Below are positions 33,723 through 44,599 of a stretch of 64,000 bases of DNA, piece by piece; the stretch's first letter is position 1, and the number at the start of each line of letters is the position of its first letter. The translations under genes were made by a program, and so were the position numbers. Source of the stretch: Fagopyrum homotropicum (Eukaryota > Streptophyta > Magnoliopsida > Caryophyllales > Polygonaceae); contig BSWB01000001.1 of the NCBI GenBank assembly GCA_033239125.1, forward strand, positions 165,005,481 to 165,069,480. The letters are read 5' to 3'. The notes below the pieces were generated by a model. The model was not told the DNA's origin. It was given only the letters and a program-made list of their open reading frames with translations, and did no database searches.

Positions 33723-36700
33723 ATGTTGAATTTCTATCTTCTTTTCTTCGCCGTCATTCTAGCCCTCTGTAATCTTAAACCCACTTCAGCCAGCACAGAG
33801 GTCGGAGCTTTGATGGAGGTGAAATCAGCTTTGGACCCGGAAAACAAGTTCTTGATAACGTGGACGGTCGCCGGAGACCCGTGTAGCGCCGGAGAGTTTG
33901 ACGGCGTTGCTTGTAATGACCAAGGAAAAGTTGTTAACATTTCACTTGAGACTAGAGGACTTTCCGGTCAACTCTCGCCGGCGATCGCGGAACTTGAGTC
34001 TTTATCTGGTCTTTACTTGCATTATAACTCTTTGACAGGTGAGATTCCGAGAGAGATTTCTAATCTATCGGAGCTTACGGATCTTTACCTTAACGTCAAT
34101 AATCTCGCCGGTGGGATTCCCCCGGAGATCGGCCAAATGCAGAGCCTTCAAGGTAATGAATTAAATATAAAGTTTCGTTCTTTTTTTGTTGATTTGTATT
34201 GGGTTAGCTTCACAATTAGGTTGGTTAAGTTTTGGGGAATTCAAGATTGAAAATGGATATCCATAAGCTTTTACTTTGTCTTCAAGCTTATAACTAATTT
34301 ACTGCTGATTATGATAATTGCACTTGTTATGTAGTTCTGCAACTCTCCTGCAACCAGTTAACAGGAACCATTCCTGCACAGATTGGCTCTTTAGAGAAGC
34401 TAATTGTTCTTGCTATTGAATTCAATCACTTCACTGGCTCAATCCCACCGAATCTCGGAAACTTAACGATGCTAAACGCGGTTTATCTAAGCAACAACAA
34501 TCTCTCTGGTCCGGTTCCTGCTAATATAGCTAACATTCCCCAGCTTCATACCTTCGACATTCGCAACAATTTACTTACCGGAGTCGTACCTTCCGGTGAG
34601 CATCTCTTACCGGAATCTAATGTGTGAAATGTCATAGCTTTATTAAAGAAAACTATGTTTGTTTAGAGATATTTTGACACGTAAAGTAATCGCATCATTC
34701 CCAATTTACTTTCGTTACTCTTATCAGATTCCATTCCGTTTTCATTCTACCACTCCAACAAACGGACACTAAAAGTTACTGACTTCATTGTGTTTCATAT
34801 TTATCTAAAGGATTGAAGAGGCTAAATGAAGGATTCCTCTACTCGAACAACTCGGGTTTATGCAGTAACAATGTATTTCCTTCATTAAGGCAATGTACAT
34901 CTTTTGACACTGGAGCTGTGACTACACCTGAGCAGCCATTGATGGTGCCTGTCATGCTCAACACTACAGCAGTAATAGCACAGTCCAGCTCGAGTTGCAA
35001 CCAAGCGGCCTGCTCGAATCATTCTCATTTCCGGCATATCATCATTGTAGTTGTGGGTGTGATTGTGGCTACTGTGATGCTTACAGCTTCTGGTTTTCTC
35101 GCTTTCTTACACTATCGGAGACATAAGCAGAGAATCGGAAATGTTGCTGACGCTTCTGAATGCCGAATGAGCATTGATCACAGTCATTACACACCTGATC
35201 CCTACAGTAAAAGCCCGTCGCCGTTGGTCAGTCTTGCGTACTCTTCCGGATGGGACCCGCGTGCCGATGGCCTTAACAGCAATGAGTTCTCCCAAGAGAT
35301 TCTCCAAAAGTTCAGGTTCAGTATTATGACATTGACATATTGTCACAAGAAACTTACAGTACATATTTCACATTGTTAATATGCTGATGTTTTTTGACAG
35401 ATTTAACATGGAAGATGTGCAATCAGCAACTCAGCATTTTTCGGGTGCAAATGTGTTGGGGAAAGGAAGCTTCTCGACGGTTTATGGAGGGATTCTAAGA
35501 GACGGGTCAGCTGTGGCGATAAAAAGCATCAATGTAAGCAGTTGCAAGGCGGAAGAGGACGAGTTTGTGAAGGGGATGAAACTGTTGATTTCTCTAAGAC
35601 ATGAAAATCTTGTCTCTTTGAAAGGCTTTTGTTGCTCAAGAGGCAGAGGAGAGTGTTTTCTGATTTACGAGTTTGCTCCAAACGGAACTTTGGCAAGGTT
35701 TCTCGACACGAGTGATCATGGAGGAAGCAATGCCAGCCAAGTTCTTGATTGGCCTACTAGAGTCTCCATCATTCATGGCATTGCTAAAGGTCAGGCCTTT
35801 CATTATTGCTTATGATTTTGTTCTCTTCTCTTATTCATGTCTTTTAGGGTGTCTTCCTTTCCCATATACTCATATCAGTATCAAGATATGGGTATGAGAT
35901 TGATATATGATATGTGATACGTGAGGAAGACGTGTGAGGAAAAGAACTTGAGATAAAAAGGTAAATGATTGATATCTGGGTATATCACTTTAATACCTAT
36001 TTAATCAATTATCAAACGTGGATATCAGATACGAGATATTCATACCCATATCTCATATCAGTATATGGAAAAAGAATATGCCTTTAAGCTTTTCACTTTA
36101 AGGTATCTTACTATTATTGAAAATAGTCTTCTTATTTATGTTCATTCACGTCTGTTATCTGTTACGAAACGAGCTGACATAAACATATCAGAGCAGAATG
36201 AGTATAAACCGCGATTTTGGTACTAAATCTATAGCAACTTTGCAGGTGTTCATTATCTACACAAAGAGAACACAACAAAGCCATCACTAGTTCACCAAAA
36301 CCTCTCAGCAGAAAAGATCCTAATAGACCATCACTTCAATCCCATGATATCCGACTCAGGCTTACGAAAGATCCTAGCCGACGACCTGATCTATTCGGTT
36401 CTTAAGGTGAGTGCAGCCATGGGATATCTAGCACCAGAGTACATAACAACAGGAAGATTCACCGAGAAAAGTGACGTGTATTCGTTCGGAGTCATAGTCC
36501 TCCAGATTCTATCAGGGAAACAAAAGCTCCCAAGTAGTACTATGATGAGAATGATATCTGATCAAACACAAGTTGTTCAGTTAGACGAGTTCATAGACTC
36601 GAATCTCAACGGAGAGTTCTCGGTCTCTGAGGCTTCTATGCTTGCAAACCTTGCTATGGCTTGCACTCATGAAGATCCTAATGAACGACCGGATATGGAG

Positions 36701-36733
36701 ACGGTGGTTCGCGAGCTTGAGACGAGATGCTGA
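33723..36733 (+). CDS. LRR receptor-like protein with an apparently inactive kinase domain
   Basis: Exons: 33723-34152, 34335-34595, 34811-35315, 35401-35789, 36246-36733, giving 690 residues. Signal peptide at about 1-23. An LRR N-cap with a GVAC motif is followed by about six leucine-rich repeats to about residue 232. A transmembrane helix spans about 306-330 (HIIIVVVGVIVATVML). The kinase fold runs from about 399 to the end, with a glycine loop GKGSFSTVY and Lys440. The catalytic HRD is VHQN (544-547) and the DFG is DSG (565-567), so phosphotransfer is unlikely; the GYLAPEY activation-segment motif is kept. It should sit in the plasma membrane and act as a scaffold or co-receptor. Closest by memory is Arabidopsis At5g51560, which shares this degenerate loop. 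Ligand unknown. A GGCTCG-rich MITE lies just upstream. Confidence 0.92.
35859..36067. mobile_element. Small inverted-repeat element in intron 4 of the LRR receptor gene
   Basis: Left end cccatatactcatatcagta with atatgggtatgag pairs with the right end catacccatatctcatatca and agtatatgg. Length about 209 bp. The target duplication is not clear. Confidence 0.55.
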
Positions 36734-38170
36734 TTGGTATTGTATTCGTATTAACCGGATAACCGTTACTCGATCTAGGACATAACCGAAATAGAGCTGC
36801 TCTTAGAGGAGTGTTTTTCTTTGATATGAGCATTGCAGACTTTGTAGTAAAGTCTATGAGTTTGATTCACAATTATGTACACAATTTGTTTGATTTTTTT
36901 ATTAAAGTTTAATCTATATACATAATGAGATAAATTTTATTTATTTTTGGTTACTTTTTTTTTGTCATAGGCTCCGCCAAAATATGGGCCATTTGGCCCA
37001 TTTGGATACAATGGGCTCTTTTCCTCGTGCACAAGTAAAAAAGAAAAAGAGTATTTAACCTCAACTTCAGTATTATTGGGCATTTTCCTACAAAAAAAAG
37101 AAATTATTGGGCCAAGTTATGTGATTTCTATTCACTTGATGTTATAGTTTAGATTGTTGCTCTTTAGTTGATGTTTTATAATACTTCACCCCGTTGTAAA
37201 TAAACGACTTTCTAGGATTTAAATTTTGATCAAATTTAAACATCGTTTTATGTTTTTAAGATTATTAAATAAGAGAGAGGTGTGAGAATAGTTATTGAAA
37301 ACTTTTTTTTTATTAAATATTGTTATAATAAAATATTCACTCATTGGTCTAAAAGGTGGTGAATATTTAATAAGTGATAAAATTGAGAAAAAAAACTTTA
37401 TAAAATTAAGGTTGTTTAATAGTTTTCTTAATAATTGTGTCAATGATTAAAAGTCATTTATTTATGATAGGAGGAAGTAGTTCTTTTGGATTTGAAATTT
37501 TCTAAAATCTTGGCGAGATGGATGGTGTGTTTAATAAAATTAGATTTGTAACGGTGTGGACTTGATAAAAAACGAAAAAGTAGGCGGCATTGGTTTAAAT
37601 CCAGGACACATCCTAAGATGAGGTGAATTGAATTTGGACTCGAACTCCGTTTCGTATTTCGATCATTTTATGTTTTAGTCCATATTAAAGGGTGAAGGAG
37701 TTGTCTTGAGAACGGAGAAGGTTTTTGTACGGGATTTTTCTGCGGCATTAAATTTGAAATGCAAATGTTTGTTTAAATGGGATATAAGTTTGAACGAAAG
37801 AAATTAGAGTATATGTTATGTATTAAAATTAATCAAATTTTACTTCAACTACTTAAATACCTAACGAATGGTTCTATAAATTTTCATAAATAAGAGTATA
37901 TATATGGATCGATTTGGGTGAGGGTCCTTATGGAGAGGTTGGTGAGGAGAATTTTGTTTTGTACTATCGAGATCTTTTCTGTAATTTTATAAAAATGAAC
38001 ATTTACCCTAAAAGTTGAAAGCATATTTTTGTTTCAAAAAAAATAATTAATATCATAAAAAAATTTCCTCCCTCCTATAAGGAGATCTTCACCACAACCA
38101 TATTGAAATGCGGAATAGGCAGATAAAATAGTTTATCCAATACTCTAGAAGGGGGGATGAATAGAGTATG
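36734..38170. other. Intergenic, no supported gene
   Basis: 3' flank of the LRR receptor gene, then AT-rich sequence. Short GGCCCA words at about 36985-37015 resemble promoter TCP-type elements, but no gene follows. Confidence 0.35.
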
Positions 38171-38179
38171 GAATCTTTT

Positions 38180-39250
38180 CGCAATCTTAGGATAGGTAAG
38201 ACCTTATCGAAAGAGATAAGACCTTATCAAATAAGATAAAGTCTTATTCGTAATAATAAGATCTTACACGTTTCTGTAAGATTGATATTAAGTGTAAAAG
38301 ATTAGACAAACCAGGAATGTAAAGAGCAGTAAAGGACACACGATATGTTAACGAGGTTCGGTCACCAACACGACCTAGTCCCCGCCTAGGATTGATTCAA
38401 CCCTAGGATTCAAGTAGCTTTATTTTCCTTCTTCTTGATGAGTTCCAGATACAATCTTCAGAAGACATTCCCTCTTCTAAACTCAGAAGTCTTACACTTC
38501 CTATCTAGCAACTCACTCACTCGAAAAGAAAAACTAAAGTACTCCAGATACAACACTCGTATCCAACGTGTCTAGAAGTGATAACGGTTTGTATGATCCT
38601 AGTTGAATTGTACTATCAGCTCGAAAAAGATCTCACACTCTCAGGAAAGTAGAATGATGAAGCTTCGAATGTGAGAACAGCACTTTGTGAGATAAGTCGA
38701 ATTTATCACTCGTGTTTTCGAAGTAGGCAATGAACGTGTGTTTTGTTTCTTGTTCTTTTTCTCTTTAAATAGGCAAGCATATCAGCATTCTTTAACGTTG
38801 AGAAAGATCTTGCCTTCGTGATCCAGAACAATCTTTCCTTCGTGATCCTCGGAGATCTTGGGTTGTTGAGATTTGATCTTGGGTTTGTTGAGATTTTGTT
38901 TGTTGAAGTCAGTCAAAGTCAAGCACGATTTTGTTGAGTTGGAGGAAATCTTCCAATTTTATCTCAAGGAGATTTAATTAAAACAAATCAAAGATTTGTT
39001 AAAATCAAATCCCTTAATTTACTCAACAAGAAGGAAAAGCTATTTGGACGTACGTAACTCGCTTGTGGTTTTTGTCCAGTTTTGGTAAGGTCGTACCAAT
39101 TTATGTAAGGCCTTACTGAAACCTGGAAACCAAGGTTTTCTGTAATATGGTAAGGCCTTACTAGATACTGTGATGACTTTACCAAAACTTGTAAGGTCTT
39201 ACAAAAACCTGGAAACCAAGGTTTTGGCTTTCATCAACCATAAGTAATGT
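38180..39250. mobile_element. Unclassified transposon remnant
   Basis: GC-richer than its flanks. It contains TTAACGAGGTTCGGTCACC at about 38350, similar to the tract at 3337. Short direct repeats of 'aarrccttac' (38190-38270, 39090-39200) and two copies of aacctggaaaccaaggtttt at about 39120 and 39209 suggest an LTR-like or satellite-derived origin. No coding domain found. Confidence 0.4.
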
Positions 39251-39274
39251 CTTATTAATCAAGGTGGAGTTAAA

Positions 39275-39380
<106 letters not shown>

Positions 39381-39689
39381 AAATTACCCCAAACTTAAAG
39401 GATGTTAACTTTGTACTACAAACTTTTAACGAGAATAAAAATACCTCAATCTTCATTACATATGCTAACACGTTGCTATAAAAATTTACTCTTGCCAAAA
39501 TTCAGGCAGAGAGGGTGACGTATTATCTGAGTTGGATATATAACACGTCACCCTAGCTCTCTGCTGGAATTTTAATCGGAGTAAATTTTTATGACAACGT
39601 GTTACCCTGTGTAATGAAGATTGAAGTATTTTTATTCCCGTTAAAAGTTTGTGGTACAAAGTTACCACCCCAATAATTTTAGGTATTTT
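39381..39689. mobile_element. Foldback MITE, about 309 bp
   Basis: Left arm (39381-39521) and right arm (39544-39689) are inverted copies, about 85-90% alike by eye. Shared parts include taactttgtactacaaactt, aataaaaatacctcaatctt, aacacgttg, taaaaatttactc and agggtgacg, in mirrored order. The loop is about 22 bases. No coding content. Confidence 0.85.
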
Positions 39690-40526
39690 AATTAATTTTA
39701 TCAAAATTATACGAGCATGAAACTATCTGAAAAAACTAATTATACTAAATAAGCTATCGATTACTTTTGATCAATAAGTAAATCCGGTTTTCAGAACCGG
39801 ATCCTAAGGCCGCCGCTTCCGCCGCATTAGCACCTTTCTGTCGGGCAATTAGCTATAGCCTATAGATTATTGAAATGGATCAATAATAAGCGAGGTTGTT
39901 TAGGCATTCATTAACTAGTCATTAATATAACTATGTTCCACTAACACGATATAGATTAATTAATACCCTAGTCACCTCAAACCACACCTAACCAGCTAAC
40001 CTATGACGCAATTATAATCTCGTACCCGAATATATGGGAATATACTCCAATGTCAATTAGGTTCGAGATGAGCTTTCGATAAATTTTCGGATCAATATTC
40101 CGGATATTCAATCGAGCTAGATAAGGGATGAGTTAATCGAATACTTGTAAAAACTATCTCATATCGATGGTAAAACATATTCGTAGACGATGAAACCTCG
40201 TTATGTTTACGTATCGGGTCCGGACTTAACATACATACAAAGCTATGAAACTCAACGGCATCTATGGTCTAATAGGCCATTTTGAAAGAATTTGGTCAAA
40301 TAGGCCTTTTTTTTCTATTAGGTTTTTGTACCTCTTCAATTTTTATTAAATTGACGTTGGAAGGTAAGAGGTTTGATTATATATACATTTTTTAAACATA
40401 TTTATAACGTAACCTAGTTACTAAAGAAAATTTTCAACTTACCTTGCTAATTTGGCCTACAATTTTTGATTATTTGAATTGAATATCTTTGCATGGTGGT
40501 TAACAGATCGATCATACCTGTATATC
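39690..40526. other. Intergenic, no supported gene
   Basis: AT-rich. A small GC-rich hairpin (TCCGGTTTTCAGAACCGGA) lies at about 39783. Nothing else recognised. Confidence 0.35.
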
Positions 40527-41264
40527 CAGGGTCGTCTCAATGATTTTTGAGGCCCTTCTCAAAGAATAACTAGTGTATTACCCGCACTTTGTGCGGGTTG
40601 AGCTTTATAAATATTTAATACCTAAAAATTTATATGTATATTTTTGTAAAATAAAAATCCGGAGAATAAAATTGTTATCATTATTATGATTTTTAATTCT
40701 CTGTATTTATCTCTTCTAATTAATTATATTTTTAATTTAATTTGTTAAGATACGCTTGTTGCTAAAAAAATCCGTAAAAGTTTAAAAACTATTTTTATAT
40801 AAATAGTTGTTTAAATAATTTTTTTTTTAAAAATAGAAATCAATTTCCAATTTATATTAAAATTTAGAAATTAATTTTTATTATAATTTTTTTAGGCTTC
40901 GAGAAATATGGCGTTGACACGTTGCAATAGAGGTTTATGCTTTAATAGATATAAGATATTAGGCCCTTTAAAGAGCGGGAAAAAAGCGAAAAATTATCTA
41001 TACAAAGTACGCCACTTACATTTTTTTTATCCACGAAGAAATCGTTAAAACTTGATTTGAAAAAGAAAAAAAGTTCAAAAGAGGGAGCAATAAAAAGTAA
41101 AATGAAAAATAAAAAGTGATGAGTGAGGCTCGGAAAAAAACAAGGAAAAGAGTGATACATTACAACTTAGATTAAGCGATTTTTGTAACGTATATTGAAC
41201 ATTTTTTTATACATAAGGGCCCTCAAAAATTTAGGGGCCGTGTGACCCCATCGAGCTGGCTCTG
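40527..41264 (+). mobile_element. hAT-like element with a Helitron inserted in it
   Basis: Ends: CAGGGTCGTCTCAATG on the left and, reverse-complemented, CAGAGCCAGCTCGATG on the right, followed inward on both sides by TTTTTGAGGgCCC words. The flanks tgtatatc (40519-40526) and cgtatatc (41265-41272) form an 8-bp target duplication with one change. Removing the nested Helitron leaves about 358 bp, too short for transposase. Confidence 0.75.
40570..40949 (-). mobile_element. Non-autonomous Helitron, 380 bp, nested in the hAT element
   Basis: Read on minus it begins TCTATTAAAGCATAAACCTC and ends with the hairpin ACCCGCACAAAGTGCGGGT, nine bases, and CTAG. It is bordered by A on the 5' side and T on the 3' side. 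These are the diagnostic Helitron features (5' TC, 3' hairpin then CTRR, insertion between A and T, no duplication). Confidence 0.82.
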
Positions 41265-41648
41265 CGTATATCTAGACATTGAACAACAAATTTTCGATAA
41301 ATCCCGATTCATATGGGATCAGATACCCGAAAATCAAATAGATTTTTTCTCAATTTTATTTATTAAAAATCGAAGTAAAATGTAAGAGCATTCCCAATAG
41401 CTTCTCTATTTTAGAATATTTAGAGAATTTTAAAGATTTTTTTGGTTCACATTATTTAAATAAATAGAGAATTTTTCAAGATAAAAAATTTGTTAGATTT
41501 GATAAAAATATAAAGAGTATATTTTTATTTTTAATTCTTCGAATTGGATAAAGATTTAGGTAAGTTATTGATGCTCTAACAACAAGATCAAAATCAAAGT
41601 CAAAATATATGACCATTATATATATTTTTCTAATTAATAAATAATATA

Positions 41649-41973
41649 TTCCCTCCGTAACAAAATGTTTGTTATTTGAGCAATTAGTTTAGTTTAACAA
41701 AATGTTTGACACTTCTATAATATTAATGCATAGATAGAATGATTACACTACTATCAATGAATTAATTATTTTCAATTTAACTCCTTATACTTTCTAATTG
41801 GCTAAAATCTATTGAAAAATGAGTTTTTTTTCTAGAAAACATGAATAAAATCATTAAAGATTGTACTTATCACCAAAAAAATTAAAAACTTTATTTGATT
41901 ATTTAAAGTCATTAACTATTCCTTAATTCATGTGTCCAACTCTCAAATGACAAACATTGTGTTACGGAGGGAG
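41649..41973. mobile_element. Stowaway-type MITE (Tc1/mariner), 325 bp
   Basis: Termini TTCCCTCCGTAACAAAATG and, inverted, CTCCCTCCGTAACACAATG, flanked by TA on both sides. CTCCCTCCGT is the Stowaway hallmark. The interior is AT-rich and non-coding. Confidence 0.92.
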
Positions 41974-42354
41974 TATATGTTTAAAATGTAGAAATATCTG
42001 AAAAGGACGTCAAATTTTGAAAACATGAAGCTTATTGATAAGTTCAAACTCCAAAGGATAACATCCAAGTGGGCTTAGTGTGGCATTTATGACTTATCTA
42101 TTTGGAGTATTATCTATCAACAGCATTACTTGCTAATTTAATAATTAATTTAATATATATATATAATAGTCCGTATATGATAACTGCTACACACTACTTA
42201 TATATAAGTGATAAGTCAACGTAAACTTATCGTATAATAAGTACTTTCAATTATATTTGTATATTACAATTTGATAGATTTTGTTTCACCAGCTAAGTAT
42301 TAGATTTAACCTTAAATAATGATGCAGTTAGGTGGCTTTCGTGTTAACTAATAC

Positions 42355-42539
42355 TAGGGGTCACATCTCCGGATATCCGTTCAAAAGGCTCGGATATTCG
42401 ATCCAACAAACTTTGAAAAGTCCGATCCGAGAACACCCGGATATCCGACGCTTTTATCCGGACGAATATCCGATCCGAAGATTCGACCCGATTCGAATAT
42501 CCGATTCGATCTGAACATTTATTTTTTTACTCACCCCTA
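42355..42539 (+). mobile_element. hAT-type MITE, 185 bp, rich in GGATATCCG words
   Basis: Begins TAGGGGTCACATC and ends ACTCACCCCTA. Perfect 8-bp duplications actaatac flank it (42347-42354 and 42540-42547). The interior is built from ATCCGA/TCGGAT palindromic words, a different word from copies A and B but with the same type of ends. Confidence 0.88.
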
Positions 42540-42547
42540 ACTAATAC

Positions 42548-43168
42548 TATAGTTTTTGAATTTTCATTTTCAAGCTAAAGACAAATCAAGTGAGGTTTAT
42601 AACTTTTTTATTTTTATTTTCTAGAAAAGGAAATATTTCCCTATTTTAAAATGTTCTTTTCGTTATTATCTAAAAATAAAAAAGCAGAAATTAAGTGGTA
42701 ATATTTTCCTTATTTTGGATGAAGTGTTAGCTGGCTAGCTTGATATATGATTTTGTAATAGATTATTGGAAAAAAAAATATTATGAAAGAAAATGTTTAA
42801 AAAGTGATTAAATATTTTTGCAATTTCCAAGACAAAGTTAACTTCTTTGCATATCATTTCGTGAATCGTGATTGATATGAAAGTCTCCATGTAACAAAAT
42901 GTTTAGTATTTATCAATTTTGTATATATGAACTATTGTTCTAGTATATGAATTTTGGTTTTTTTTACGAAATTTAGGTCAAATATGTATTTAGAGAAATT
43001 ATTGTGTTGCTATAAATTGATGCATTTTGAAATTTTAACTTCAACACAATTTTTTCTGATAATCTCAAACTCCGTATTCTCATTCAAAAATATACTTTAG
43101 TTTGAACTATTTTTAAAAGTTAGACCAATCTAATCGCTTTCTGTATTTAAAAAAACAATCATTGCTTT
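42548..43168. other. Intergenic, AT-rich, nothing recognised
   Basis: About 620 bases with no gene or clear repeat. Confidence 0.35.
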
Positions 43169-43380
43169 ATATATATATATATATATATGGGTTGACTCTT
43201 GTAAAATGAGAATAAATTATATTCGTTAGATCGTTAAATAGATGGCTGAGATTAGACGATATTAAAGGAAAAAATAAAACCGTGTGATTAGTGGAAGAAA
43301 TATTCGACAGTATAGTCACATATATTCGACGTATAGTATATATTCTGTAATTTGTTCTCATTTTTACCTGGTAAGAGTTA
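43169..43380. mobile_element. Small inverted-repeat element beside a TA microsatellite
   Basis: After (TA)10 the sequence gttgactcttgtaaaatgag is mirrored at the right end by ctcatttttacctggtaaga. Length of the non-TA part about 190 bp. Similar in layout to 59748-60042. Confidence 0.5.
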
Positions 43381-44149
43381 TTTATATATGAGTCAGAAAA
43401 TATATATACTGTGAGTGAAAAATATGATTATGTCAAAATTTATTATGAGAAAATAAATATTTTTTCTATTTTACCCTTATTATTTAGATAAAATAATTTT
43501 TAAATATTTAGATAAAATACTTCTTAAATATTTTCGGAGTGGTAAGCCATGAAAATTGGCCAATATCTTCAAAACAAATTTATATTCCATTTCATGCATA
43601 CTTTTTTTTTTTTAAAAAGAACATCATGTATAATTAATTCTGTTTATGACAAATATATATTACTAATAAATAAGAACACATCGACATGAGATGATGATTA
43701 CCGATTAAGATTTGTTCGTTGTACAAATTGTACTCAAATTTGTGTTACTATATAATGATTGTGATATATTCGCGAATTAGGAAACCAATTTATATATTTT
43801 TATAGTTTATAAAAATATGAAATATAAAAGCAAAATGTATAGCAAAATTGTGTTGAATATTTGACCTGATTATTATTATTTTTGAATATGGATAAACGGC
43901 AACATATTACATCTTGGGCATTCAAAGTTGTAATGCTATTTGACTCTTTAAATAAGTTTTATAATAATGAAATAAAATATATATAAAAAATTTTAGATGT
44001 ACTTATTTAGTTTTTTCGGATTATGTCCGAGAATTTTTTAAATTTTGGATGGTGACTTTAAGTTTTATAATTTTGTAAAATATACACTTCGGTTATCCAC
44101 AAAATAACTTAATTTTGCTAACATTTTAGGGGTAAAAATATTAGTTATT

Positions 44150-44590
44150 GTTAAAGTCATGCATTAACGGACTGTAGAGCGGGATTGTGTACTTACGAGC
44201 GAACATGTTTGTTAGGTTTAAACCCAACACATAAGTTCTATAAGATTCTATTCTAAAATCAATTAGCAATAGGAGAAGTAATCTATCGATCTTATATACT
44301 AGACTCGGATTCTGCCAATTTAGATGTGAAAAGTTAATATCTCCATCCAACAGACCCCGCAAGTGTAGTTAGAGAACAACATAATTGACATTTTTACGTA
44401 TTAGATACGACGTCGATTAGAGTCTAGCTAGCATGATACCATGTTAAAGTCCGACACAAACGAATTATAGAGCGGGTTGTTTGAATACGACCACACATGC
44501 ACATGATACTCAAACTCAACACGTAAGTCCAACGGAAATAACACAATAAAATCAATAAAAAATAGAAGACCAAACTTTATCCATCTATAA
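44150..44590 (+). repeat. Two head-to-tail members of the dispersed repeat also seen at 29060
   Basis: Copies start with gttaaagtc at about 44151 and about 44443 and share, in order, agagcggg, cacataag or cacgtaag, aaaatcaat and a closing atctatcgatcttatata-type phrase. Divergence is considerable. The intervening tract contains no gene. Confidence 0.55.
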
Positions 44591-44599
44591 AATTAGGGC

